This document shows positions 26,081 to 36,153 of a stretch of 64,000 nt of DNA, in pieces. Source of the DNA: Porphyromonadaceae bacterium W3.11 (lineage in GTDB: Bacteria; Bacteroidota; Bacteroidia; Bacteroidales; Porphyromonadaceae). The notes under the pieces are model-generated. The model was not told where the DNA came from and searched no databases. It saw only the letters and a list, made by a program, of their open reading frames with translations. How positions within the stretch are numbered: the stretch's first letter is position 1; each line of letters starts with the position of its first letter. The DNA is taken from positions 223,337-287,336 of the forward strand of contig JAUISX010000005.1 in assembly GCA_030434245.1 (NCBI GenBank). Reading direction: 5' to 3'. The translations under genes and the position numbers were made by a program.

Positions 26081-26428
26081 TCAAGCACGAGCTTGATCTA
26101 CAATAGCCTTAAATGCTTCAGGATGATTCATAGCAAGGTCTGCAAGGACCTTTCTATTTATTTCAATTCCCTTAGCCTTAAGTAAGCCCATTAGCTTAGA
26201 ATAAGAGATCCCTTCTTGGCGTGCAGCAGCATTGATACGCTGTATCCATAGAGCACGGAAGTTACGCTTCTTGGTCTTTCTGTCTCTGTAAGCATAGGTA
26301 AGTCCCTTTTCCCATGAGTTCTTGGCAACGGTCCACACATTTTTACGTGCACCGAACTGACCACGGGTAAGCTTTAGAATCTTTTTTCTCTTCGCTCTTG
26401 AAGCGACGTGATTAACTGATCTTGGCAT
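26081..26428 (-). CDS. rplT: 50S ribosomal protein L20
   Basis: This 115-residue basic protein shows the L20 signature throughout ([52 protein letters not shown]). It binds 23S rRNA early in 50S assembly. It is the last gene of the conserved thrS-infC-rpmI-rplT operon. The 143-bp gap after rpmI contains the inverted pair GGATGTG...CACATCC, possibly related to L20 autoregulation, though I cannot show that. Confidence 0.97.
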   Translation of the reverse strand: MPRSVNHVASRAKRKKILKLTRGQFGARKNVWTVAKNSWEKGLTYAYRDRKTKKRNFRALWIQRINAAARQEGISYSKLMGLLKAKGIEINRKVLADLAMNHPEAFKAIVDQARA

Positions 26429-26571
26429 TTTTCTAAAAATCTTTTGGATGTGAGCGGCTGTCTATCTTCTATCTTTAGAAAGCTAAACTTAGCACTTTGA
26501 TGTTGAGCATCCACATCCTGTTATAAAAATCTCAATTTGCTTTAATTCTCAAAAGTTGTCATCCAACTATA

Positions 26572-26769
26572 TCAACCAATTGCTAGCAACTTCTTTACTG
26601 CTCCCTTATTGGCCTTGTCTACAAGTCCGGAGTTAGTTAAGTGGCGTTTCTGCTTTTTAGTCTTCTTGGTTAGAATGTGACTTTTGTAAGCATGTTTGCG
26701 TTTGATTTTACCTGATCCGGTGAGAGTAAATCTCTTCTTAGCACCGGGATTAGTCTTCATCTTAGGCAT
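26572..26769 (-). CDS. rpmI: 50S ribosomal protein L35
   Basis: This 65-residue basic protein begins [31 protein letters not shown], typical of L35. An upstream in-frame ATG (26778) would add three residues; the family start at 26769 is preferred. It is a small 50S component encoded between infC and rplT as in most bacteria. Confidence 0.95.
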   Translation of the reverse strand: MPKMKTNPGAKKRFTLTGSGKIKRKHAYKSHILTKKTKKQKRHLTNSGLVDKANKGAVKKLLAIG

Positions 26770-26838
26770 TCCAGTCAAAAATTATTTAGTTATTAAAAGT
26801 GACTTCAATGGTTTGCACCACATTCGTCGGTTGTTTTC

Positions 26839-27411
26839 TTATTTCTTTTTCACCACGCCCTTTTTAGGAGAGAATAACATGGTCATTCTTTTACCTTCAA
26901 GTAAGGGCATTTGGTCAACTTTGGCGTACTCTTCCAAGTCGCTTGCAAAGCGCAGCAGGAGTAACTCACCTTGGTCCTTGAATACTATGGAGCGTCCACG
27001 GAAAAATACAAAAGCTTTAACCTTATTTCCATCTTCGAGGAAACTAATAGCGTGTCTAAGCTTGAAATTGTAATCGTGATCGTCTGTTTGTGGTCCGAAA
27101 CGAACCTCTTTTAATACGACCTTTGCTTGTTTCTGTTTCTGCTCTTTGGCTTTCTTCTTTTGTTGGTAAACAAACTTCTGATAATCTAAAACCTTACATA
27201 CTGGTGGCTCTGCATTAGGAGAGATCTCCACTAGATCCAAGTCTAGCTCGTCAGCAATTCTGCGGGCTTCTGCAATTGGAAAAACGCCTTGTTCAACATT
27301 GTCTCCGACCAAGCGTACTTCTCTAGCACGAATTCGCTCGTTAATACGAAGATCAGGTTCGTTATCCTTATTACTATTTTGATTTCTTTGTTGTCTTCTA
27401 AAATTCGCCAT
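26839..27411 (-). CDS. infC: Translation initiation factor IF-3
   Basis: This 190-residue protein has an N-terminal extension rich in Asn/Gln/Arg, then the IF-3 N-domain ([17 protein letters not shown]) and C-domain ([40 protein letters not shown]). It binds the 30S subunit and checks start codon pairing. An ordinary ATG start is present, unlike the AUU of E. coli. It lies 69 bp after thrS in the same operon. Confidence 0.96.
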   Translation of the reverse strand: MANFRRQQRNQNSNKDNEPDLRINERIRAREVRLVGDNVEQGVFPIAEARRIADELDLDLVEISPNAEPPVCKVLDYQKFVYQQKKKAKEQKQKQAKVVLKEVRFGPQTDDHDYNFKLRHAISFLEDGNKVKAFVFFRGRSIVFKDQGELLLLRFASDLEEYAKVDQMPLLEGKRMTMLFSPKKGVVKKK

Positions 27412-27480
27412 TCAGTATTTTCGTAGGTGATAAATCTATTTTTTTATTGTTTCCTGATATAATAATTATTACTACTATCC

Positions 27481-29451
27481 TTATTTTTCCTCCTTCTCAT
27501 AACGCCATGCATTCATTTCTGAATCCACTTGTGAGAGTATTCGGTCAGCAAAGATACTAATTTCTTCTGAACCTTGGTCACCTTCTCCTTGAATTCTTAC
27601 AGAAACGGTACCATTTTGAGCTTCGTTTTCTCCTACAATCAGTAAGTAAGGTATTCTCATCAGTTCATTATCGCGGATTTTTCTACCAATCTTTTCGCTA
27701 CGATCATCGACCGATGCACGGATGTCCTTCTTGCTGAGTTCCTTCATAACATGATATGCGTAATCATTGAAGCGGTCCGAGATCGGTAAGATAACGACCT
27801 GATCTGGGGCTAGCCAGAGTGGGAATTTACCAGCGGTATGCTCAATGAGGACGGCCACAAATCGCTCCATAGAGCCAAATGGTGCTCTGTGAATCATTAC
27901 TGGACGATGTTTTTGGTTATCTTCGCCCATGTATTCGAGCTCGAAGCGTTCAGGTAAGTTGTAGTCTACCTGAATTGTTCCTAATTGCCATTTTCTACCC
28001 AATGCATCCTTTACCATAAAGTCAAGCTTAGGACCGTAGAACGCTGCTTCTCCATATTCAACGACAGCTTTCAGCCCTGTTTCCTCGCAGGCTTCTATAA
28101 TAGCTCTCTCTGCTCGCTCCCAGTTTTCATCGCTCCCGATGTATTTAGACCTATTGTCAGGGTCTCTGAGTGAAATCTGAGCTTCATAATCATTGAAGTT
28201 CAGGGCTTTGAATATAATAAAAATAATATCCATAACCTTTATGAACTCCTCCTTTATCTGGTCAGGACGACAGAATAGGTGGGCATCATCTTGGGTGAAT
28301 CCTCTTACTCTAGTTAATCCATGAAGTTCACCACTTTGCTCGTATCGGTACACTGTACCAAACTCTGCAAGTCGGACAGGTAGATCTCTATATGAGTGAG
28401 GCTTGGACTTATATACTTCACAGTGGTGAGGGCAATTCATTGGTTTTAGCATGAACTCCTCTCCCTCTTGTGGAGTCGTAATTGGTCTGAATGAATCCTC
28501 GCCATACTTTGCATAGTGCCCAGATGTGACATATAGATTCTTGTGTCCAATGTGTGGAGTAATTACGGACTGATAGCCGTATGCTTTTTGGATCTTTTTT
28601 AGATAGTCCTCCAGCTGAGCTCTTAGTTGTGCTCCTCTTGGTAGCCATAGAGGTAAGCCAGCTCCAACATTTTGTGAAAAAGTAAAGAGCTCTAGTTCCT
28701 TGCCAATCTTTCTGTGATCCCTTTTCTTTGCTTCCTCTAGTAGCTCTAGGTAATCGTCAAGCATCTTCTTCTTTGGGAAGGTGATGCCGTAGATTCGGGT
28801 GAGCTGTCTTCTGCTTTCATCACCACGCCAATAAGCTCCAGCTACACTGAGCAATTTTATTGCCTTAATAGGGGCCGTTGTGGGTAGGTGAGGACCTCTA
28901 CAAAGATCAGTAAATCCTCCTTGTGTATATGTAGTGATTGTACCATCATCAAGGTCAGTAATTAACTCAACCTTATACTCATCACCTTTTGAATTCCAGA
29001 AATTGAGTGCATCCTCCTTGGAGATACTTTTCCGAACTAGTTCCTCTTTTCGAGATACTAGCTCTTTCATCTTTTTCTCTATAGTCGGAAGATCTGACTC
29101 CTTAATTTGTACCCCTTCACCAGGATCCACATCATAGTAAAATCCATTATCTATCGCAGGCCCAATACCAAACTTTATCCCAGGATACAGCTCTTGAAGA
29201 GCTTCGGCCATCAAGTGAGCACTTGTATGCCAAAAAGCGTGTTTTGCTTCTGGGGAATCCCATTTATGAAGAGTAAGGTTCGCATCCTCATTGATGGGGC
29301 GTGTGAGATCTACTACATTACCATTAACAGTCGCTGCTAAGACCTCTTTAGCAAGTCTAGGGCTAATGTCTTCTGCTACTTTTAGTGCAGTAACCCCTTG
29401 TTCGTATGATTTTGTACTCCCGTCAGGCAGAGTGATAGTTATGTTATTCAT
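27481..29451 (-). CDS. thrS: Threonyl-tRNA synthetase
   Basis: This class II synthetase of about 656 residues has the TGS domain at the N-terminus ([16 protein letters not shown]). The editing domain follows, with [10 protein letters not shown] and later GPHLPTT. The catalytic core has the zinc cysteine and histidines ([10 protein letters not shown]) and motif 2 ([30 protein letters not shown]). The anticodon-binding domain is at the C-terminus. A start two codons further upstream (29457) is possible. It is the first gene of the thrS-infC-rpmI-rplT operon. Confidence 0.97.
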   Translation of the reverse strand: MNNITITLPDGSTKSYEQGVTALKVAEDISPRLAKEVLAATVNGNVVDLTRPINEDANLTLHKWDSPEAKHAFWHTSAHLMAEALQELYPGIKFGIGPAIDNGFYYDVDPGEGVQIKESDLPTIEKKMKELVSRKEELVRKSISKEDALNFWNSKGDEYKVELITDLDDGTITTYTQGGFTDLCRGPHLPTTAPIKAIKLLSVAGAYWRGDESRRQLTRIYGITFPKKKMLDDYLELLEEAKKRDHRKIGKELELFTFSQNVGAGLPLWLPRGAQLRAQLEDYLKKIQKAYGYQSVITPHIGHKNLYVTSGHYAKYGEDSFRPITTPQEGEEFMLKPMNCPHHCEVYKSKPHSYRDLPVRLAEFGTVYRYEQSGELHGLTRVRGFTQDDAHLFCRPDQIKEEFIKVMDIIFIIFKALNFNDYEAQISLRDPDNRSKYIGSDENWERAERAIIEACEETGLKAVVEYGEAAFYGPKLDFMVKDALGRKWQLGTIQVDYNLPERFELEYMGEDNQKHRPVMIHRAPFGSMERFVAVLIEHTAGKFPLWLAPDQVVILPISDRFNDYAYHVMKELSKKDIRASVDDRSEKIGRKIRDNELMRIPYLLIVGENEAQNGTVSVRIQGEGDQGSEEISIFADRILSQVDSEMNAWRYEKEEK

Positions 29452-29482
29452 TATCAATAATTGGCTTGTTATAATAATGGTG

Positions 29483-29490
29483 CAAATATA
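29483..29490 (-). promoter_or_regulatory. -7 promoter element of thrS operon (TATATTTG)
   Basis: It fits TAnnTTTG on the minus strand, 32-39 bp upstream of the thrS start. No T-box-like leader is present, as the predicted leader is too short. Confidence 0.5.
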
Positions 29491-29692
29491 CTTAATTTTC
29501 AGCGATCACATTAATTATTCTTAGAAAGGAAAACTGAAGCGAGGAAAACAAATTGTTGATTAGTCAAAACTTTTCACGATTCCTATTCAAAAAAATCAGG
29601 ACGCATGTTGGCATAAATATATCTCTGTTCATCCTAGAGATGTTCAGTGTAGAATGAGGCTCAAAGAATAGGTTGTGTAGTTTCTAAATATA

Positions 29693-29726
29693 TGAAAAAG
29701 AGGAAATCGAGATCTCCTCTTTTTCG
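29693..29726. terminator. Bidirectional terminator after the adenosyltransferase gene
   Basis: GAAAAAGAGGA pairs with TCCTCTTTTTC around a short loop, with U-tracts on both strands. The remaining part of the 29491-29759 gap holds nothing recognisable. Confidence 0.75.
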
Positions 29727-29759
29727 TCTGTCAATAGAAACTAAAGTTTGGAAGAAATG

Positions 29760-30353
29760 TTACTTCTTAGGGCTTTCCCAAGTAACTTCAGCACCACCTT
29801 CAGCACGAGCTAGAGTCCTTGCCAAAATGAAGAAATAGTCACTGAGACGATTGAAAAATAGGCGAACCTCTTCAATTACTTCAGCATTTTCATCTACTTC
29901 CAATAATCTATAGATATTTCTTTCGGTGCGGCGTGTGACAGTCCTACAAATATGCGCTACGCTTGTAGCCATTCCTCCTGCTGGAATGATAAAAAGATTC
30001 AGCTTGGGTAAGGCTGCATCCAGGGTGTCAATCTCTTTCTCTAAGGTTTTAATGTCATCAAAGCTAATCCCACAAGGGATTTCAAAATCCATCTTTACGG
30101 TATTGTCCGTCGCTAGATATGATCCTGCAGAGAAGAGCCTATTCTGTATCATAGCTAAGATATCATCCTGATCAACTTCTTTAGGAAGCGTAGCTCTTAA
30201 TAGGCCTATATTTGAGTTAAGTTCATCCACAGTTCCATATGCTTCTAGACGTTGAGATGCCTTTGATACTCTATTGCCACTGACTAATGAAGTCATACCT
30301 TTATCGCCACCCTTTGTGTAGAGGCGACTTTTCTTTATATTATTCTCATTCAT
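29760..30353 (-). CDS. pduO: Cob(I)alamin adenosyltransferase, PduO type
   Basis: This 197-residue protein has the PduO/MMAB N-terminal signature YTKGGDKGMTSLVSGNRVSK (ATP-binding) and the RLEAYGTVDELNS segment. The typical CRTVTRRTERNIYRL and FFNRLSDYFFILARTLAR motifs lie near the C-terminus. It makes adenosylcobalamin from ATP and reduced cobalamin for B12-dependent mutases. It links to the cobalamin riboswitch at 10950-11116 only by pathway, not by position. It lies 20 bp after the gene at 30374. Confidence 0.95.
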   Translation of the reverse strand: MNENNIKKSRLYTKGGDKGMTSLVSGNRVSKASQRLEAYGTVDELNSNIGLLRATLPKEVDQDDILAMIQNRLFSAGSYLATDNTVKMDFEIPCGISFDDIKTLEKEIDTLDAALPKLNLFIIPAGGMATSVAHICRTVTRRTERNIYRLLEVDENAEVIEEVRLFFNRLSDYFFILARTLARAEGGAEVTWESPKK

Positions 30354-30373
30354 GTGTTATTGCTCTAAAAAAA

Positions 30374-30907
30374 TTACTTTTTTGTACTCCGATAAAGATA
30401 CACAACATCGTTAATATACACAAAGAGTGCGGTGTCATATAGATCAATAACAATACCTGACTTAATATTTGATATAAACTTTTCGAATTTCTTTTCACTT
30501 GAGCTATTTTCACGGATTCTAGTGAGTATAATGTCTCCTTTGCATTTGTTACAAAAGTTTATAGCTACCTCTGCTTTATCGGTATATAGTAATGATCTAT
30601 GACTACATTGATCTATATTATTCACAATACATAGATCGCTTTTTGCCACCAATAGCATATCTGTATTGATCATTTCATCTGATATGACGTGTAGTGTCTG
30701 AGGGTTTCTTCTCGCAATCATTCTGAATAGTAGCAGTTCATTATCCTTTATCCAATAATCATCTTCAGCATAATATCTTCCATATGGTTGTATGACATTC
30801 TGTATGATTTGAAAGGCGAGAGGCGAGTGGACTCCGTGACCTCTTCCATATCGAATTTTCCTAATAAATTTATACTGGTATAGACTTCTTCTTTTGTATG
30901 GTTTCAT
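30374..30907 (-). CDS. Conserved Bacteroidota hypothetical protein (methyltransferase-like N-terminus)
   Basis: This is a protein of about 177 residues. The segment KIRYGRGHGVHSPLAFQIIQNVIQPYGRYYAEDDYW near the start resembles a conserved Bacteroidota family of class I SAM-methyltransferase-like proteins, but no clear SAM-binding glycine loop follows. The rest alternates beta strands and helices, and the protein ends LFVYINDVVYLYRSTKK. A longer start (30934) exists; the ATG at 30907 is closer to the conserved region. It is probably co-transcribed with the adenosyltransferase gene from the minus-strand element TATATTTG at 30994-31001. Confidence 0.65.
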   Translation of the reverse strand: MKPYKRRSLYQYKFIRKIRYGRGHGVHSPLAFQIIQNVIQPYGRYYAEDDYWIKDNELLLFRMIARRNPQTLHVISDEMINTDMLLVAKSDLCIVNNIDQCSHRSLLYTDKAEVAINFCNKCKGDIILTRIRENSSSEKKFEKFISNIKSGIVIDLYDTALFVYINDVVYLYRSTKK

Positions 30908-30973
30908 AACGATGCTTTTGACTTTGTTGGTCAATCTGCTTCCAAATATATGGTGACTTTCAATTAAAATAGA

Positions 30974-31001
30974 TACTTTTGAGTATCGAAAGTCAAATAT
31001 A
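30974..31001. promoter_or_regulatory. Divergent promoter pair
   Basis: TACTTTTG at 30974-30981 on the plus strand and TATATTTG at 30994-31001 on the minus strand both fit TAnnTTTG. They drive the M48 protease gene and the gene at 30374-30907 from a shared 120-bp gap. Confidence 0.5.
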
Positions 31002-31027
31002 GAAATTAATTATTAGAGAACTAGATT

Positions 31028-31924
31028 ATGAAGAGATTTAATTATATAGTATCAATTATATTGATAACCATAGGAATGAGTTCTTGCTCATCTGTTGCAT
31101 TAACAGGTCGATCGCAATTGAACTTAGTTCCAGATGATGCCATATTGAGTGCCAGTTCATCTCAGTATGCAACGTTTATGAAGCAGGCGAAAGTCAGCAA
31201 GAATAAGACTCAAACTAATCGTGTACGGGAGATTGGTCAGAGGATAGCGAATGCCACAGAGCAATACTTGAGATCAACCGGCATGGCTGCAGAGGTAGAG
31301 AAGTTCCACTGGGAGTTTAACTTAGTTGCCTCCAATGATGTTAATGCCTTTTGTATGCCAGGTGGTAAGATTGTAGTGTATGAAGGGCTTTTGCCCGTGG
31401 CCGAAAATGATGCACAGTTAGCTACCGTGATGTCTCATGAGGTAGCACATGCATTAGCTAAGCATGCTAATGAGCGCATGAGTCAGCAGATCGTACGCCA
31501 GTATGGGGCCAATGCTTTAGGGATGCTCCTTAGTGGCAGTTCTGCTGTTACCCAGCAGGTATCGGGTATTTTATATAATGTGGGTAGTGAGGTCTTTTTT
31601 TCTTTACCTTACAGTCGTAAGCATGAGTATGAAGCGGATAAGATTGGGCTTTACCTCATGGCTATCGCTGGGTATGATTATACAGAGGCTGAGAAGTTTT
31701 GGATGAATATGTCTAGAGGAAGTAAAAGTACTCAAGATATCCTTAGTACACACCCTGCTGATGAAAAACGTATCAAAGCCATTAGAGAAGAGCTTCCAAA
31801 GGTTCAGGAGTTCATGTCAGGGTTAAAATCAGCACCATCGCCAAAGAATAACGCACCTGCTAATTCTGCTAACCTCAAAGAGGTTAATAAAAATCGTAAA
31901 ACTCCTATTAAGACACACTATTGA
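31028..31924 (+). CDS. M48 family metalloprotease, lipoprotein
   Basis: This 298-residue protein has a lipoprotein signal peptide ending in SSCSS (lipidated Cys about residue 20), so it acts at a membrane facing the periplasm. HEVAH at 137-141 carries the two zinc histidines and catalytic Glu. HEYEADKIG (from 199) supplies the third ligand. The layout matches LoiP/BepA-like peptidases involved in outer-membrane protein quality control. The C-terminal 35 residues are a polar tail. It is monocistronic with a divergent neighbour. Confidence 0.9.
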   Translation: MKRFNYIVSIILITIGMSSCSSVALTGRSQLNLVPDDAILSASSSQYATFMKQAKVSKNKTQTNRVREIGQRIANATEQYLRSTGMAAEVEKFHWEFNLVASNDVNAFCMPGGKIVVYEGLLPVAENDAQLATVMSHEVAHALAKHANERMSQQIVRQYGANALGMLLSGSSAVTQQVSGILYNVGSEVFFSLPYSRKHEYEADKIGLYLMAIAGYDYTEAEKFWMNMSRGSKSTQDILSTHPADEKRIKAIREELPKVQEFMSGLKSAPSPKNNAPANSANLKEVNKNRKTPIKTHY

Positions 31925-32094
31925 TTTTTATTCTCCTCTTCTTCTTGAGATTGATAAAGTTATAATAATACTTTAAGATAGTCCTAATTAGTTGATATTT
32001 GCTGTGAAAGAAAAATATAACTGATTAGGATTATCTCTTGTTGAATAAGAGCAGTAACCAATAATATTAAAGATAACGAATTAAATATATAATT

Positions 32095-32508
32095 GTGAAA
32101 AAACTTTATTTGTGTTCCGTGTTGCTAATGTGTTTCATATTAGCTTCTTGTGATAAATACACTTCCCCATCGCCTATAGATGGTACGTGGAGAATGGTAA
32201 GGATAGATAATAACTCTGGCATTGAGATACCTATCCCTAAAGGAGCTGTGCCGTATTGGGACTTTTCCAACGTGATATATTCAGTTGGTTATCAGAGAGA
32301 AGGGGCTGTTAGTGTCAGCCGTATGGGTTATGGTAATGTCTCATTTGATAGAGATCAAATGACCTTGAAGGCGAACGAAAATAAGCCGCACTTCTTTCCT
32401 GTGCCATCAACTGAAAAGTTAACAGAGCTCCACTTTGAGTATAGTGTATGGAAGGGAAAACTAAGACTTGAGTCGGAGACCTATACCATCTTCTTGGAGA
32501 AAAAATAA
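32095..32508 (+). CDS. Small lipoprotein, lipocalin-like
   Basis: This 137-residue protein begins with a GTG start and the signal peptide KKLYLCSVLLMCFILASC (lipobox LASC). The mature part is short, beta-strand-rich and opens with IDGTWRMVRI, as in lipocalin-like lipoproteins of Bacteroidota. No enzymatic motif is seen. It is separated from the M48 gene by 170 bp and is convergent with the cyclophilin gene, so it forms its own unit. Confidence 0.65.
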   Translation: MKKLYLCSVLLMCFILASCDKYTSPSPIDGTWRMVRIDNNSGIEIPIPKGAVPYWDFSNVIYSVGYQREGAVSVSRMGYGNVSFDRDQMTLKANENKPHFFPVPSTEKLTELHFEYSVWKGKLRLESETYTIFLEKK

Positions 32509-32526
32509 GTCTTTATACGAAATATA

Positions 32527-33192
32527 TTAATTCAAAATCTCGGCAGACTTGATGAAGATCTCCTTCGTTGGTTCGTCAGAGGAGTCAGTCTCTACTTTCT
32601 GAATCTTCTCGATGGTTTTCCACCCGTCAATCACCTCTCCAAAGACGGTATATTCATTATCTAGGTGAGGTGAGCCTCCTTGAGTCATATAAGTTTTGAC
32701 AATGTCCTCACTCATCTCTACTCCGCTCTGTTTAGCCATCTGAGTGAGTTCACTTTCGAGATAGTACTGCCCAACAACTACGTAAAACTGAATAGGGTCA
32801 CTCTCTTTATTTGGGTTTACTTCATTAGATACACGAGCAGCTGCTACAGCCCCTCTTTTGTGGAATAACTTAGGGTAGTTAATCTCATTGGGTATCTTTT
32901 TGCTATGTCTCTCCATTAGCGATTCCAGGCCTTTGCTATCATTGTGTCTCATGCCACCACCAGCCTGGACCATGAAATTAGGAATCACTCTATGAAACGT
33001 AAGATTATTGTATGCCCCTTCTTTTACTAGCATCAAGACGTTGTCCCTATGTAATGGAGTCTCGTTGAATAGCTTTATAGTAAAGCTGCCTTTATTAGTT
33101 ACAAACTTTACTTGTTTTTCGACATTTTGTGCATTAGTGGATGAAGTTATTCCCATTAGGATCAAACAAAGTAAGGTGAGTATTTTTTTCAT
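32527..33192 (-). CDS. Peptidyl-prolyl cis-trans isomerase, cyclophilin type, exported
   Basis: This 221-residue protein has an N-terminal signal peptide (MKKILTLLCLILMGITSSTNAQ), so it is periplasmic. The cyclophilin core shows LFNETPLHRDNVLMLVKEGAYNNLTFHRVIPNFMVQAG, with the FHRVIxxFMxQxG active-site motif, and later EYTVFGEVIDGW. An inserted region (about 85-165, including SDPIQFYVVVGQYYLESELTQMAKQSG) is typical of Bacteroidetes members. Its start overlaps the stop of the methyltransferase gene by 4 bp; it is the last gene of a four-gene overlapping cluster. Confidence 0.92.
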   Translation of the reverse strand: MKKILTLLCLILMGITSSTNAQNVEKQVKFVTNKGSFTIKLFNETPLHRDNVLMLVKEGAYNNLTFHRVIPNFMVQAGGGMRHNDSKGLESLMERHSKKIPNEINYPKLFHKRGAVAAARVSNEVNPNKESDPIQFYVVVGQYYLESELTQMAKQSGVEMSEDIVKTYMTQGGSPHLDNEYTVFGEVIDGWKTIEKIQKVETDSSDEPTKEIFIKSAEILN

Positions 33193-33977
33193 GAGTTTGT
33201 TTGTTGTTTAAGATGACTTAATAGTATTGCTGCACTAAGTGAAACATTTAGTGATTCACTAATAGTACTCTTGGCAGGAAATATAGATAAATTTTCCTTA
33301 CAAATCGACAGGGTTTTATCTGAAAGTCCGTTACCTTCATTGCCAAAGAGTATGATTGTGGAGTCTGAAGGCGGAGTATAGTCTAAGTGATTTGATCCAC
33401 TTAATGTTGTGCCAACGACTTGATCAAAAAGTAGTGGAAGCTGTTGGGGAAAGTCTATATCTTGATAAATGGTAACATTTCCAAGAGCTCCTGCTGTCGC
33501 TTGGACTACTTTAGGACTGTAAGGATCTACACAGCCCTTGCTACACAATATTGATTTGATACCCAGCCAATCACATAGCCTAATGAGAGTCCCCATATTT
33601 CCAGGGTTTTGTAAGGCCTCCAGCCCTAGGCAAAGGTCATTTATTTTAGTCGGAAGAGTAGGGGACTCCTTTTTCTTGAAAATAGCGATGAAGTCATGCC
33701 GGCTTTCTAGCTCAGAGAGATTTCTCATAAGCTTAGACTCTATTGATCTGATTTTTTCAGAAGAGATCTGATTGAGCAGGTTCGTACTGGATGGATCCAC
33801 AGATTCATTAACTAGTAGTAGCTCCAGCTCGAAGCTGAATAATAGCTGTTCGATCACTTTCTCCCCCTCTGCGATAAAGAGAGACAACTGCTCCCGATGT
33901 TTTTTCATCCTAAGAGAGTTAAGCAACTTGCGTTCTCTTTGGGAAATACTTAAATAGGAAAGATTTGGCTCCACCAT
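33189..33977 (-). CDS. TrmH/SpoU family RNA 2'-O-methyltransferase
   Basis: This 262-residue protein has an N-terminal substrate-binding domain (FIAEGEKVIEQLL) and a C-terminal SPOUT knot domain. The three family motifs are present: ALQNPGNMGTLIRLCDWLG, IILFGNEGNGLS and SISESLNVSLSAAILL-like (TISESLNVSLSAAILLSHL). It methylates ribose 2'-OH in rRNA or tRNA using SAM; the target is not predictable. It overlaps the HAD gene by 28 bp and the cyclophilin gene by 4 bp, indicating translational coupling. Confidence 0.9.
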   Translation of the reverse strand: MVEPNLSYLSISQRERKLLNSLRMKKHREQLSLFIAEGEKVIEQLLFSFELELLLVNESVDPSSTNLLNQISSEKIRSIESKLMRNLSELESRHDFIAIFKKKESPTLPTKINDLCLGLEALQNPGNMGTLIRLCDWLGIKSILCSKGCVDPYSPKVVQATAGALGNVTIYQDIDFPQQLPLLFDQVVGTTLSGSNHLDYTPPSDSTIILFGNEGNGLSDKTLSICKENLSIFPAKSTISESLNVSLSAAILLSHLKQQTNS

Positions 33978-34660
33978 ATCTGAAGAGATTTCATATTTGG
34001 AAAAATAAGGTTGGCACCTTCTTCTCTAAGTACCATCTGGTGTATAGGTCCCGTTGTGATGGCTATGGTAAAAGCCCCAGCTGATGCTGCCGACCGAACC
34101 CCCAATGGTGCATTTTCTACGACTAGCGTTTCGCTTGGCGTGCGTTGAAAAAGTTGCATCCCTCTCAGGTATGGTTCTGGATGTGGCTTACCGTTAGTGA
34201 CATCTTCAGCTGTGATGATTAATTCAGGCGGTATCAGTGTGCCATAGAACTTCTCCACTCGTGGATATGCATTCATCTTCGTACTTCCGGTGACTACTGC
34301 TATCTCACAATTGCGTTGCTCCTTTAGAAATTTTATAAGTTCAAGTGTGCCTGGGATTCTGTTGACGCTATGATCTTTTGACTCTAGGAAGAGTTGCGTT
34401 TTTCTCTGGTATATCTCTCTATTAGTTTCTTCACTAGGATATTCCCCGAAAGTCCTATGGTATAGCTTATTAATAGTATCTATACCTCTCATCCCTTCAT
34501 ATAAGTAGAATTCATCTCTTTCGGCTTGAATCCCATACTCATCGCACGCTTTTTTCCAAGACCATGTATGGATGGGCATCGTGTCAAAGAGTATTCCATC
34601 CATATCAAAGAGCACGAGCTTTGGTTCAGACTTAGGCAAAGCTGATTTAATTGAGATCAT
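33950..34660 (-). CDS. HAD-superfamily hydrolase, beta-phosphoglucomutase-like
   Basis: This 236-residue protein has motif I LFDMDGILFDT (nucleophile D19, general acid D21), a helical cap, motif II AVVTGSTK, and motif III/IV GKPHPEPYLRGMQ and VVENAPLGVRSAASAGAFTI. This is the DhoG/beta-PGM subfamily of phosphatases or mutases acting on small phosphorylated sugars; the substrate is not known. It overlaps its neighbours on both sides. Confidence 0.88.
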   Translation of the reverse strand: MISIKSALPKSEPKLVLFDMDGILFDTMPIHTWSWKKACDEYGIQAERDEFYLYEGMRGIDTINKLYHRTFGEYPSEETNREIYQRKTQLFLESKDHSVNRIPGTLELIKFLKEQRNCEIAVVTGSTKMNAYPRVEKFYGTLIPPELIITAEDVTNGKPHPEPYLRGMQLFQRTPSETLVVENAPLGVRSAASAGAFTIAITTGPIHQMVLREEGANLIFPNMKSLQIWWSQIFPI

Positions 34661-35226
34661 TTATTTATCCTCCCTGCTCCAATGTATGTCCTTTTGTAAT
34701 AAGGCTCATTAAGGCTGGAGATGATAACGCCTTGTCTCGTAGAGGCATGGGCAAATTTATCATCTTTGAGATACACCCCCACATGCGAGGCTCTCCCACC
34801 ACGCCTATTATTAATGTTGAAGAACACCAAGTCACCTTCTTGAAGATTGTTTCTACTAACTCTTTGAGATTTACCCATGAGAGAAGATGACGATGATCTG
34901 CTGATGTTAATGTCATATACATCTAAATACAGAAGGTATGCGAAACCAGAGCAATCCGTTCCTTTTTTAGAGTTACTGCCAAACCTATAAGGCGTTCCAA
35001 TCCAATCGGCTACAAATGCATATAGCCCTAGGTCATCCTCTACTTCATGAATATTTATATCCAATTCTTTTGACAAAGCAGAGGCTAGGTCAGCCATCGA
35101 AACTTCCTTATTGCTTGGGAGATAAACCTGACTAGAGGAATACCGACTGGTGGTACAAGATGTGAAACTTACCAGTATGATAAGCACTATTATAAACCAA
35201 AATCTCCTATAATACATGTATCTCAA
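34657..35226 (-). CDS. NlpC/P60 (C40) cell-wall peptidase, lipoprotein
   Basis: This 189-residue protein has an N-terminal membrane helix and a lipobox SFTSC (Cys24), so it is anchored in a membrane facing the periplasm. The catalytic Cys92 lies in KKGTDCSGFAYLLY and the His148 in RASHVGVYL, preceded by the conserved EGDLVFF. Such enzymes cut peptidoglycan stem peptides (D-Glu to diamino acid). It is the first gene of the overlapping cluster ending with the cyclophilin gene. Confidence 0.92.
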   Translation of the reverse strand: MRYMYYRRFWFIIVLIILVSFTSCTTSRYSSSQVYLPSNKEVSMADLASALSKELDINIHEVEDDLGLYAFVADWIGTPYRFGSNSKKGTDCSGFAYLLYLDVYDINISRSSSSSLMGKSQRVSRNNLQEGDLVFFNINNRRGGRASHVGVYLKDDKFAHASTRQGVIISSLNEPYYKRTYIGAGRINK

Positions 35227-35240
35227 TCATTAACTATAAA

Positions 35241-35306
35241 GTAAGAGGCTCACAAGTCTCTCCAAGTATTTTGAATAACTTAGATAAAACTTGAGAGCCT
35301 CTTTAG
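35241..35306. terminator. Hairpin between rpmA and the NlpC/P60 gene
   Basis: TAAGAGGCTCaCAAG pairs with CTTGaGAGCCTCTTTA around a long loop. It is probably the terminator of rplU-rpmA on the minus strand, with a modest U-tract (CTTACTTTAT). Confidence 0.5.
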
Positions 35307-35390
35307 AATATTTGCTACTCATTTTGAATCTTCAGTACATCTGTTGCTGAAAAAATAAGTAGATGATACGACGTAAGGCAAATAATTACC

Positions 35391-35642
35391 TTATGCTTCT
35401 ACAGAAACATATGATCTATCGCCTCGAGTGGTTTTGAAAACAACTACACCATCAACAAGTGCGTAAAGGGTATGATCTTTTCCCATACCTACATTTTCAC
35501 CTGGGTGATGCTTTGTGCCTCGCTGACGAACAATGATGTTACCAGCCTTTACAGCTGAACCACCAAATTTCTTAACGCCAAGTCGTTTACTTTCCGATTC
35601 ACGACCGTTCTTTGAACTACCTACACCTTTTTTATGTGCCAT
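35391..35642 (-). CDS. rpmA: 50S ribosomal protein L27
   Basis: This 83-residue protein begins [28 protein letters not shown], the L27 signature. It ends in the conserved core [26 protein letters not shown]. Its N-terminus reaches the peptidyl transferase centre. No N-terminal pro-sequence of the Firmicutes type is present. It follows rplU by about 100 bp as in most bacteria. Confidence 0.97.
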   Translation of the reverse strand: MAHKKGVGSSKNGRESESKRLGVKKFGGSAVKAGNIIVRQRGTKHHPGENVGMGKDHTLYALVDGVVVFKTTRGDRSYVSVEA

Positions 35643-35745
35643 TTCTTTTTCCTTTCCTTAGTCTAAACTCATTCAAAAACTTAGAATTACCTCGATTCCT
35701 TATTTATGAAAAAAGGATACGATAATAAATTCTGATAACAAGGGA

Positions 35746-36066
35746 TTAACCTAAAATCTCCTTTACAGCGAGTTGTGTAAACTGTTGTCTGTGTCCCTTA
35801 AGACGACGATAACCTTTACGACGCTTTTTCTTGAAGATAAGTACTTTTTCGCCCTTTACAATAGGCTTAAGTACTTCGCAAACAACCTTAGCACCGTCGA
35901 TAGTTGGTGCACCGATCTTTACAGCATCATTCCCTTGATCTAAAAGAAGTACACGATCAAACTCGATAGTATCTCCTTCTTTTGCTTCTCTGATGTGGTG
36001 AACAAATAGTTTTTGACCGTTCTCCACTTTGAATTGTTGACCTTGAATCTCTACGATCCCGTACAT
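35746..36066 (-). CDS. rplU: 50S ribosomal protein L21
   Basis: This 106-residue protein starts [25 protein letters not shown] and ends with the conserved [20 protein letters not shown]. The frame is open upstream to 36156, but the family start at 36066 is clear. The promoter (TTG-N20-TACCTTTG on the minus strand) lies at 36154-36184, inside the longer frame, which excludes the upstream start. Confidence 0.96.
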   Translation of the reverse strand: MYGIVEIQGQQFKVENGQKLFVHHIREAKEGDTIEFDRVLLLDQGNDAVKIGAPTIDGAKVVCEVLKPIVKGEKVLIFKKKRRKGYRRLKGHRQQFTQLAVKEILG

Positions 36067-36153
36067 TATAATAGTCCTTTCTATATAAAGTGATACCCGG
36101 TGGGTGAGCCTACTATATGGCTGCTTACCTATACCCAACGCGGAATAATGCTG